From Candidatus Rifleibacteriota bacterium (GTDB lineage Bacteria; Muiribacteriota; Ozemobacteria; Ozemobacterales; Ozemobacteraceae): a stretch of 9,233 nt of DNA. The stretch spans positions 1 to 9,233 of the forward strand of contig JAQUZA010000108.1 of assembly GCA_028691595.1 (NCBI GenBank), given 5' to 3'. The number at the start of each line of letters is the position of its first letter. Position 1 is the first letter of the stretch. The position numbers and the translations under genes are program-made. Shown in pieces: positions 1 to 6,505 of this stretch. The notes beneath the pieces were generated by a model, which ran no database searches, had not been told where the DNA came from, and saw nothing but the letters and a program-made list of their open reading frames with translations.

Positions 1-138
1 CCTTTAATGCAGTATGAACTTATAAGGTCTGGGCTCGATTACATAGCCATTAATATGTTAAACCAGCACGAATCACAGGCGTGGTCAATACGATCAGATT
101 TTGCCATAACGGCGCTGAGGGGTGGAATACCGACGTGA
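1..138 (+). pseudogene. Frame-1 remnant resembling the AroE N-terminus
   Basis: Frame 1 is open from the window edge to a TGA at 136-138, while frame 3, which carries the downstream AroE homology, is closed by stops at 15-17 and 51-53. The first residues (PLMQYELIRSGLDYIAIN) resemble the AroE N-terminal pattern SPxMHNxxFxxxGLDYxYxxF, with one residue less before GLD and the usual HN pair replaced by QY. Downstream of about position 57 the frame-1 peptide no longer looks like AroE, whereas frame 3 does from about 63. The match is short and judged by eye. It could be chance, and the true start lies outside the window. Confidence 0.4.
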
Positions 139-671
139 CAGGCCTGCAAAGAATCCTTTCAAGACTGCTCCGTCCCGATTCCAAAGCCCTGGTTATGGGC
201 AATGGCGCGTCGGCCATCACCGCCCTGAGAGCCCTTGAAAGCTCCAAAGTCAAAGAAGCTTTTCAGATCGCCAGAAGTTTTTCTGAAGAGCATCATGAAT
301 ATGCTCACCAAAAAAGTAGCGTTGAACACAACAAATTTAGTCATTCAGACATGCCAATAGCGAAACTCTCCTGGAACGATAAAAACTTTTCCTATGCCAT
401 CAGGGAATCTGATATAATCATCAACACTACCCCACTCGGGTGGTCGGCCAAAGATTTTGTCCCGGAACTTGACAAATATCTTGAAAAAACTCAGGTTTTT
501 GTCGATTTCAACTATGCGCCAAATTCTCAACTGGCTGCATGTGCCCGTAAAAATGGCTGTCTGGTGATCGATGGCCGGGAGTTGCTGTTCGAGCAGGGTC
601 TTGAATCATTCAGACTGCTGACTGACAGTGAGGCTCCGGCCGATGTTATCAGACATTGTATCTATTCGTGA
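81..671 (+). CDS. aroE: Shikimate dehydrogenase (AroE-like), C-terminal part of an apparently broken gene
   Basis: AroE reduces 3-dehydroshikimate to shikimate with NADPH in the cytosolic aromatic amino acid pathway. Family landmarks appear in order: GVVNTIRF, then GWNTD with the catalytic Asp, then a dinucleotide-binding loop VMGNGAS in place of the usual GxGGA, then SDIIINTTPLGW, then VFVDFNYAP, and finally DGRELLFEQGLESF, matching the C-terminal G-x-x-M-L-x-x-Q-G block. Homology extends upstream of the listed GTG to about position 54-63 (ARITG before VVNT), so the GTG at 81 is only the first usable start codon and falls inside a conserved motif. The N-terminal substrate-binding region, including the catalytic Lys of the VTxPxK loop, is absent from this frame. 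Full AroE proteins are about 270-290 residues; here about 200 remain. It is either a pseudogene or an assembly error. It ends 79 bases before pilB. Confidence 0.8.
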   Translation: MVNTIRFCHNGAEGWNTDVTGLQRILSRLLRPDSKALVMGNGASAITALRALESSKVKEAFQIARSFSEEHHEYAHQKSSVEHNKFSHSDMPIAKLSWNDKNFSYAIRESDIIINTTPLGWSAKDFVPELDKYLEKTQVFVDFNYAPNSQLAACARKNGCLVIDGRELLFEQGLESFRLLTDSEAPADVIRHCIYS

Positions 672-731
672 TTTCAAAACTGAATTGCTTGATTATAACG
701 ACAATTTGAGGCATTATTTCTGGTAAAGAAA

Positions 732-741
732 TAAGGAAGGA
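732..741 (+). promoter_or_regulatory. Shine-Dalgarno site of pilB
   Basis: The sequence TAAGGAAGGA, an extended purine-rich anti-SD match, lies about 9 bases before the ATG at 751. It supports that start over later in-frame ATGs and keeps the Pro/Ala/Gly-rich N-terminal extension within the protein. Confidence 0.7.
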
Positions 742-750
742 ACTGCAGAA

Positions 751-2577
751 ATGAATCAATCTCTTCCTGCACAGCCAGGAGCACCAGCAGGGGCAGGCAC
801 CGGTGCCCCACCTGCATCTGGTCAACCCACCCCAAAATCTGCGGCTGCAACTTCGATTCTTTCCAAGAAAATGCGTCTTGGCGATGCGCTGATTTCTGAA
901 GGTCTCATCAACGAGGAACAACTGCAGCAGGCTCTTGCCCTGCAGAAAAAGAGCGGCAAGCGCCTTGGTGCCGTTCTCGTTGAAATGCATCTGGTCACCG
1001 AACAGGATATCGTCCAGATCCTTTCAAAACAGCTGCGCATACCATTTATCGATCTTTCGAACTACCTGATCGACCCGGTCATCGCCAAACTGGTGCCCGA
1101 GCATATTGCCAAGCGGCATATGTTGATTCCGATCAACAAGGTCGGCAATAAGCTAACCGTGGCAATGGTTGACCCGCTCAACATCATCGCCATCGACGAC
1201 ATTCAACTGATGACCGGCCTGATGGTCAAGCCTGTAGTTGCAACCCATACCGACATCAACAAAGCCCTTCAAGATGCCTACGGTGCGGTGGCCCAGCAGG
1301 ACAAACTGATGGACGATCTTGAAGACATCGGACACACTGATGATGAAGACCTCGACGGTCTCGGCGAACTTGGCGAAAACGATGCGCCCATCATTCGTCT
1401 CTGCAATCTGGTCATTTCTCAGGCTGTGCAGAACGGCGTATCAGACATTCATATCGAGCCCTTCGAAAAAGAATTGCGCATCAGATACCGCCAGGATGGC
1501 ATGATGTTCACGGCAATGAACCCGCCCAAAAAAGCGACTGCCGCGATCACTTCTCGTATCAAGATCATGTCGTCACTCAACATTGCTGAAAAGCGTCTGC
1601 CACAGGATGGTCGTATCAAAATCAAGGTTGCCAACCGCATGATCGACCTTCGCGTTTCGGTACTTCCCGTTATCTGGGGCGAAAAGATCGTTATGCGAAT
1701 TCTTGACCAGACTTCGCTGAAGGTCAATCTTGAAGACCTGGGTTTCGAGCCCAAAACCCTGGAGCGTTTTAAATCAGGGATTGCCTCACCCTACGGTATC
1801 ATTCTGGTTACCGGCCCTACGGGCTCCGGAAAAACCACGACACTTTATTCGGCACTGACTTCGGTCAACTCTATCGATACGAACGTCATGACCGCTGAAG
1901 ACCCGGTTGAATATATGCTGCACGGCGTTAATCAGGTGCAGTGCAAACCCGAAATCGGCCTGACTTTTGCCGCGGCCCTGCGCTCATTCCTGCGCCAGGA
2001 CCCGGACGTAATCATGGTCGGCGAAATTCGCGACTTTGAAACAGCCGAAATTGCTATCAAAGCATCGATGACAGGCCATCTCGTGCTTTCAACCCTGCAC
2101 ACAAACGATGCTCCGGGCACAATCGGCCGTATCGTCAACATGGGTATCGAACCATTCATGGTTACCACTTCAGTAATTCTCGTGCAGGCTCAGCGCCTTG
2201 TGCGCAAAATCTGCAAAGACTGCAAGTTCGAAATTAAACCGCGAGCTGAGCAGATAAGCCAGTTTGGTATCACCCCTGAATTGATTCGCCGCATAGATCT
2301 GCCTCACATCAACGAAAAGAACATGATGTTTTACAAGGGCAAAGGGTGCGAATCGTGCAACAACTCTGGTAGCCGCGGCCGCATAGGCGTTTACGAAGTC
2401 ATGATGATGTCAGAGCGTCTCAGAGACATCATTCTGAACGGCGGTTCAACAGACGACATCCGACGACAGGCAATCGAAGAAGGCATGCTGTCACTGCGCG
2501 AGTCAGCTCTGCGCAAAGCCCTTACCGGAATGACCTCGCTCGAAGAAGTTCTTCGCGTCACCATGGGCGAGCATTAA
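751..2577 (+). CDS. pilB: PilB, type IV pilus extension ATPase with MshEN (c-di-GMP type) N-terminus
   Basis: PilB is the cytoplasmic hexameric ATPase that drives pilin assembly at the base of the type IV pilus. At 608 residues it is a usual length. Residues 5-35 are a Pro/Ala/Gly/Ser-rich, probably disordered tail. Residues 42-65 and 71-94 form two 24-residue MshEN repeats, each starting RLG and separated by KKSGK. A second N-terminal subdomain follows to about 180, then an acidic linker (about 187-212). The N2 domain starts near 216 and contains GVSDIHIEP. The RecA-like motor has Walker A GPTGSGKT (355-362), Asp box TAEDPVEY (381-388), Walker B with Glu425 in MVGEIRD, and His box with His450 in STLHTND. 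Zinc-binding Cys pairs C488/C491 and C533/C536 are intact. The Walker A, Walker B Glu and Cys quartet favour PilB over PilT; a GspE of type II secretion is the main alternative, but the pilT next door favours a pilus role. Confidence 0.95.
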   Translation: MNQSLPAQPGAPAGAGTGAPPASGQPTPKSAAATSILSKKMRLGDALISEGLINEEQLQQALALQKKSGKRLGAVLVEMHLVTEQDIVQILSKQLRIPFIDLSNYLIDPVIAKLVPEHIAKRHMLIPINKVGNKLTVAMVDPLNIIAIDDIQLMTGLMVKPVVATHTDINKALQDAYGAVAQQDKLMDDLEDIGHTDDEDLDGLGELGENDAPIIRLCNLVISQAVQNGVSDIHIEPFEKELRIRYRQDGMMFTAMNPPKKATAAITSRIKIMSSLNIAEKRLPQDGRIKIKVANRMIDLRVSVLPVIWGEKIVMRILDQTSLKVNLEDLGFEPKTLERFKSGIASPYGIILVTGPTGSGKTTTLYSALTSVNSIDTNVMTAEDPVEYMLHGVNQVQCKPEIGLTFAAALRSFLRQDPDVIMVGEIRDFETAEIAIKASMTGHLVLSTLHTNDAPGTIGRIVNMGIEPFMVTTSVILVQAQRLVRKICKDCKFEIKPRAEQISQFGITPELIRRIDLPHINEKNMMFYKGKGCESCNNSGSRGRIGVYEVMMMSERLRDIILNGGSTDDIRRQAIEEGMLSLRESALRKALTGMTSLEEVLRVTMGEH

Positions 2578-2624
2578 CCAACTGCTGACGATGCAACCTG
2601 AATTTAAAAAAAAAGACACATAAC

Positions 2625-2631
2625 TAAGGAG
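2625..2631 (+). promoter_or_regulatory. Shine-Dalgarno site of pilT
   Basis: TAAGGAG lies 7 bases before the ATG at 2639, a near-ideal ribosome binding site that fixes the pilT start. The 61-base gap from pilB also holds a run of nine A (2606-2614) but no hairpin that I can see, so cotranscription with pilB is likely. Confidence 0.75.
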
Positions 2632-2638
2632 TGCGGCG

Positions 2639-3700
2639 ATGTTTGTCCTGAACGATCTGCTGAATCTGGTCATTGAAAACGGAGCATCCGACCTTCACAT
2701 TACGGTGGGCACCCCTCCAGTAATTCGTGTTGACGGCGAACTGATTCAAACTGACCTTGATGTTCTCACACCCATGGATACCAGGTCATTGATATATAAT
2801 ATGCTCACCGCCGAGCAACAAAAAGAATTTGAAGAAGAATTTGAGCTCGACCTTTCTTATTCGGTTCACGGTTTCGGCCGATTTCGCGTCAATGTTTACA
2901 AGCAACGCGGTTGTATCGGTGCGGCATTTCGTATTATTCCCACTAAAATTCCAACTCTTGAAGAGTTGCGACTGCCCGAAAAATTGCGCGAATTTACCCG
3001 CATGCGCAAAGGTCTGGTTCTTTTTACAGGCCCCACCGGTTCGGGCAAATCGACATCACTGGCATGCCTGATCAATATTATCAACGAAACACGTCGCTGC
3101 CATATCATGACCATCGAAGACCCGATCGAATACCTTCACTATCACAAAAGATCAGTGGTAAACCAGCGCGAGCTTCACATCGATACCAAGTCTTTCGATG
3201 AAGCACTGAGACGCGTTCTTCGCGAAGACCCCGATGTCATTCTGGTTGGCGAAATGCGTGACCTCGAAACCGTTTCGGCTGCCTGCACCATGGCTGAAAC
3301 AGGCCATCTGGTCTTCGGAACCCTTCACACCACCGACGCAGCACAGACCGTTAACCGTATTATCGACATGTTTCCCCCACACCAGCAAGGTCAGATACGC
3401 TCTCAGCTCTCATTTGTTCTGAGAGCTGTCATTGCCCAGCAGCTGCTTCCGGTTGCCAGCGGCAAAGGCCGCGTGGTCTGCAACGAAATCCTGGTTGGTA
3501 ACCCGGCAGTTGCCAACTGTATCCGCGAACAAAAGATTTCGGGTCTTTATACCGTAATGCAGACCAGCCATGAAGAAGGCATGATGACTTTTGAAATGTC
3601 CTTGCGCGACCTGTATCTGCGCGGCGACATAACCCTTGAAGAAGCCATGGTTCACACCATGCACCCGAAAGAGCTTGAACGAATGCTTAAAAGTGCCTGA
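2639..3700 (+). CDS. pilT: PilT, type IV pilus retraction ATPase
   Basis: PilT is the cytoplasmic hexameric ATPase that powers pilus disassembly and twitching motility. Its 353 residues fit the family (about 340-370). Residues 1 to about 110 form the N-terminal PAS-like domain, starting with LLNLVIENGASDLHIT. The motor domain has Walker A GPTGSGKS (131-138), Asp box TIEDPIEY (158-165), Walker B with Glu205 in LVGEMRD, and His box with His230 in GTLHTTDA. The PilT-specific motif AIRNLIRE appears as AVANCIRE (290-297), with Ile-Arg-Glu kept. There is no MshEN domain and no Cys quartet, which separates it from PilB. It follows pilB by 61 bases on the same strand. The inner membrane platform gene pilC, which often follows pilT, is not present in the next 5.5 kb; a strong terminator comes instead. 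Several PilT-like paralogues (PilU, PilT2) exist in many genomes, so the exact paralogue is uncertain. Confidence 0.95.
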   Translation: MFVLNDLLNLVIENGASDLHITVGTPPVIRVDGELIQTDLDVLTPMDTRSLIYNMLTAEQQKEFEEEFELDLSYSVHGFGRFRVNVYKQRGCIGAAFRIIPTKIPTLEELRLPEKLREFTRMRKGLVLFTGPTGSGKSTSLACLINIINETRRCHIMTIEDPIEYLHYHKRSVVNQRELHIDTKSFDEALRRVLREDPDVILVGEMRDLETVSAACTMAETGHLVFGTLHTTDAAQTVNRIIDMFPPHQQGQIRSQLSFVLRAVIAQQLLPVASGKGRVVCNEILVGNPAVANCIREQKISGLYTVMQTSHEEGMMTFEMSLRDLYLRGDITLEEAMVHTMHPKELERMLKSA

Positions 3701-3733
3701 CCGGTCACCAAACCAGGTCAATACAATGATCTT

Positions 3734-3770
3734 AAAAACCGGCTGCATGTCTACCTGCAGCCGGTTTTTT
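3734..3770 (+). terminator. Intrinsic terminator after pilT
   Basis: A perfect 14-base-pair stem (AAAAACCGGCTGCA at 3734-3747 with TGCAGCCGGTTTTT at 3756-3769) closes an 8-base loop, and the 3' arm runs directly into six T (3765-3770). It begins 34 bases after the pilT stop. The A-run on the left arm would give a T-run on the opposite strand too, so it could act in both directions, although no - strand gene is seen here. It separates the pilus ATPases from the membrane enzyme pair. Confidence 0.9.
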
Positions 3771-3817
3771 ATCTGATATTCAGTCTGATAGAATTAAACG
3801 GGCATGCATAAAAAAAG

Positions 3818-6454
3818 ATGAGCAATTATCCGGCATTATGGCTGCAAAAATATAAAAGTTCGGCGGTTTCGCTGCTGATAACCATATTTTGCATAAGATT
3901 TTTTCAGGTGCTGCTCAATTTTTCTGCTGAGTTTGGCGGCCTCTTCAGACCCCAGCCAGTTAGCTCAGCCTATGCCGGCCTGTGGCTATTCTTATCTGCA
4001 GCTCTGCTGCTTGTCCTGCTGGCAGCAAAAATGCGACATCTTGCTTCCCCTTTGCAAAACCGCATACTGCTGTTTCTGGTCAGCGAATATTTTCTAATTG
4101 CCCTGTTTCACAATAAAATTGGCAAAAGAAGCTTTATCTGTGAATTGATTGACGGAAATCTTTCTCTTGACGAGCTTATTAACCTGTATTCCCTGGATTT
4201 TCTGTTCCAGGCTCCCGGCTACTTATGGGGTCTTGCCTGGTGTGCTGTCAGCTTCACTCTGGCGCGCAAATCAAGTATCAGATATGTGCTTCCAGTTCTC
4301 TGGATTCCGGTTTTACCGCCTTTGAGCGTTTCTGATGACGCATTTCCGGCCATTTTTTCTGTCGCGGTTGCCATTGGCGCAACAGCTTGCCATTTCTGCT
4401 GCCGGAAGCATGGTTCGAGCAAACTGCACCTGTGGTGGACAATAAGCTTTCCGGGCTTGTTGCTCCTGCTGAACGACAGTTCAGCGATTTACCGCAATTC
4501 ATGGCTGGTTGCGCTGCTGCTTTTTCTGCCCGCATGGCTTCCGGGATTGCTTCTGGCAGCAGGCCTCGAAAAAACAGATAACCCGGATGCGAACTCTGCG
4601 AGTTGGTTGACAACAAGCCTTTCCGGCATTGTATTTGTTGTTATCCTGACCAATGTACCTCTTGCCAGAAACCTGTTCAACCTGTGGTTCAGTATGGCCT
4701 CACTGCATTTTGCCTCCTGGGCTGTCATTCCGGTCTTGATTACCATTACCATGATTACAGTTGCCGGCAGCATTCACCCACGTCTGACCCGCCCGACATT
4801 TTTTATTGCCACTGGCATACTTTTATCGTTCTATCTCATCGATGCGATTGTTATGTTCAAAACAGGCCTGAGACTCACCTACAATACCCTCGACTGGGTG
4901 CTGGGCCTCAGCAGGCTTTCGAGTCTGGCCGGCACTATCGGTTCAATGAATGGCATTGGAGCTTTACTGCTGCTCTTTTTCGTTCCTCCCTTAGTGTTTC
5001 GCTATGCGATGCAAATATCTTCAGATAAAAAGGCAACCGTCAGACTTGCACCTTTTTTGCTTTTCGCTCTTGAAGCCTCTCTTTCCTGTCAGTTATTTGG
5101 GGTTATCTCTCCAGGGCTGTTCAGAGACCCCTTACGGGTAATGCTTTCTTCTTTTGCCCCTTTAAAAGACGATACAGGCAGTTTCAAATCTATAGAAGAG
5201 CTCACCAGAAGCTTTAAAGAATGCGGCCTCACAACCCTCACGTATGATAAACCGATAAGGGAACCGGACCAGACAGCGGCAAAAAAGAACCTGATCCTGA
5301 TCATGCTTGAGTCGACAACAAATCGTTATGTCTCTCTTTTTGGTCACCATGAACAAACCTGGCCAGAACTGGAAAAGTATAAAGATCGCATGGAAATATT
5401 TCCCTTCTTCTTTTCGTGCTTTCCAGAATCTTCAAATGCTGATTTTGCCTTGATGAGCGGCCTTTACCCCCCTGATTTTCTTCTGCTTCGCCAGCGCCCC
5501 GAAATTCCGGCCAAACTTCTTGTCGATCATTTCAAGGAAGCCGGGTATGACTGCAGCCTGCTTTTTTCAGGCTTTCTAGGCGATACCGGCCTTTCTTCAT
5601 TCTACAAACCCCGGGGGTTTGACAGAATTTACGATGCCGGAAACATGCCCGGTGTCGGGCGCGAAGAAGGGTGGCTATGGGGTGTTAAAGAACAGTATGT
5701 TGTCAACTGCATAAATGATCTGCTTTCCCACCAGGCATCTTCTCCCGCCCAACCATTTTTCATTTATTACCGCATGCTTTTCCCGCATGCACCATTCCAG
5801 AGCCTCGCTGACACACCACCGGTCTTTGATGAAGAAGGCTATCAGCAAGGCAATCTTGTCGGCAGATTCAAAAATTGTCTGCTATACCAGGATGCGCAAA
5901 TTGCCAGAATACTGAAGCACCTTGATTCTACCGGGCTTGCCAGCTCAACAATTGTAATTCTTGTCTCAGATCACGGCACCATGCTCGGAGAAAATGGCAG
6001 ACTCGGTCACGGATGGAGTCTTCAGCCAGAACTGACCAATGTTCCACTGGTTTTAATCAGGCCTGAAGCATCGGGCATAAGAACAAATCTCAGCATGGGG
6101 TCACACGTTGATGTATTGCCAACCGCCCTTGCAGTAACGGGCCTGCAAATGGCACCAGGAACAATCTGCCAGGGACGCTCTCTTATTGCTGAAGACGGCC
6201 TGGGTAGTACCGGGCCCTCCGCAAGAATTTTTCTTCATTCAATGAGTCAGACCGCATTGGTCGAAAATGGTTATTATTATTGGTTTCCGAGCGCCGATGC
6301 CGGGCCTCCAGAAATTTTTTCCATCAGTCAATCGAATGGCAAAACTGAGTTCTCAAAAGTCTCAGAGCCTTTAACGGTTTTAAACGGTGATATAGCTGCG
6401 CAGAGCAGAAAGTTTCTGGCTTTGCAGAAATCTCTGCTGCTGAACCTCAGATAA
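3818..6454 (+). CDS. Polytopic membrane protein with C-terminal sulfatase/LtaS-type catalytic domain (paralogue 1)
   Basis: This 878-residue protein belongs to the alkaline phosphatase superfamily, on the side of LtaS, MdoB and phosphoethanolamine transferases. Residues 15 to about 455 are strongly hydrophobic with roughly a dozen potential membrane segments (for example 15-35, 51-70, 129-149, 227-249), far more than the five of LtaS. A linker leads to the catalytic domain from about 489. NLILIMLES supplies metal-binding Glu498. ESSNADFALMSG places Ser538 at the nucleophile position (Thr in LtaS, Cys in sulfatases, judged by distance to the MSG). FPHAPF gives His657, VSDHGTMLGE gives Asp718 and His719, and GHGW gives His731. 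A DVLPTALAVTGL segment is typical of the sulfatase C-terminus. The catalytic half is probably extracytoplasmic. It likely moves or removes a phospho-group on a lipid-linked or envelope glycan; the substrate is unknown. The ATG start lacks a clear SD site. It has a close tandem paralogue 51 bases downstream. Confidence 0.85.
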   Translation: MSNYPALWLQKYKSSAVSLLITIFCIRFFQVLLNFSAEFGGLFRPQPVSSAYAGLWLFLSAALLLVLLAAKMRHLASPLQNRILLFLVSEYFLIALFHNKIGKRSFICELIDGNLSLDELINLYSLDFLFQAPGYLWGLAWCAVSFTLARKSSIRYVLPVLWIPVLPPLSVSDDAFPAIFSVAVAIGATACHFCCRKHGSSKLHLWWTISFPGLLLLLNDSSAIYRNSWLVALLLFLPAWLPGLLLAAGLEKTDNPDANSASWLTTSLSGIVFVVILTNVPLARNLFNLWFSMASLHFASWAVIPVLITITMITVAGSIHPRLTRPTFFIATGILLSFYLIDAIVMFKTGLRLTYNTLDWVLGLSRLSSLAGTIGSMNGIGALLLLFFVPPLVFRYAMQISSDKKATVRLAPFLLFALEASLSCQLFGVISPGLFRDPLRVMLSSFAPLKDDTGSFKSIEELTRSFKECGLTTLTYDKPIREPDQTAAKKNLILIMLESTTNRYVSLFGHHEQTWPELEKYKDRMEIFPFFFSCFPESSNADFALMSGLYPPDFLLLRQRPEIPAKLLVDHFKEAGYDCSLLFSGFLGDTGLSSFYKPRGFDRIYDAGNMPGVGREEGWLWGVKEQYVVNCINDLLSHQASSPAQPFFIYYRMLFPHAPFQSLADTPPVFDEEGYQQGNLVGRFKNCLLYQDAQIARILKHLDSTGLASSTIVILVSDHGTMLGENGRLGHGWSLQPELTNVPLVLIRPEASGIRTNLSMGSHVDVLPTALAVTGLQMAPGTICQGRSLIAEDGLGSTGPSARIFLHSMSQTALVENGYYYWFPSADAGPPEIFSISQSNGKTEFSKVSEPLTVLNGDIAAQSRKFLALQKSLLLNLR

Positions 6455-6505
6455 GCAAATATTTACAATGTTGCCCACAGCAAGTATTTAGAGTACATTC
6501 CTGTT

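Noticed and set aside
673..690. Possible sigma-54 promoter before pilB (TTGCTT as the -12 element).
   Set aside because: The essential GG of the -24 element is missing; the sequence there is TTCAAA.
689..717. Possible sigma-70 type promoter before pilB (TTGATT, 17 bases, CATTAT).
   Set aside because: Each box matches consensus at only 4 of 6 bases, which is expected by chance in AT-rich intergenic DNA.
3789..3794. TAGAAT as a -10 box for the first membrane enzyme gene.
   Set aside because: The region where a -35 would lie is the T-run of the terminator and bears no resemblance to TTGACA, so the call is not supported beyond one good hexamer.
3804..3821. A five-codon ORF (MHKKR) whose TGA overlaps the ATG at 3818 as ATGA, suggestive of a coupling leader peptide.
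   Set aside because: It has no SD site and is too short to distinguish from chance; worth revisiting only if conserved in relatives.
4603..5028. A 141-codon + strand ORF inside the first membrane enzyme gene.
   Set aside because: It is a shadow in another frame of a long conserved gene, is Cys/His-rich in a random way and has no recognisable motif.
6457..6490. Imperfect inverted repeat between the two paralogues (AAATA...TATTT around TTGC...GCAA).
   Set aside because: Stems are 4-5 bases with mismatched spacers and no T-run, so it is not credible as a terminator or a regulatory hairpin.
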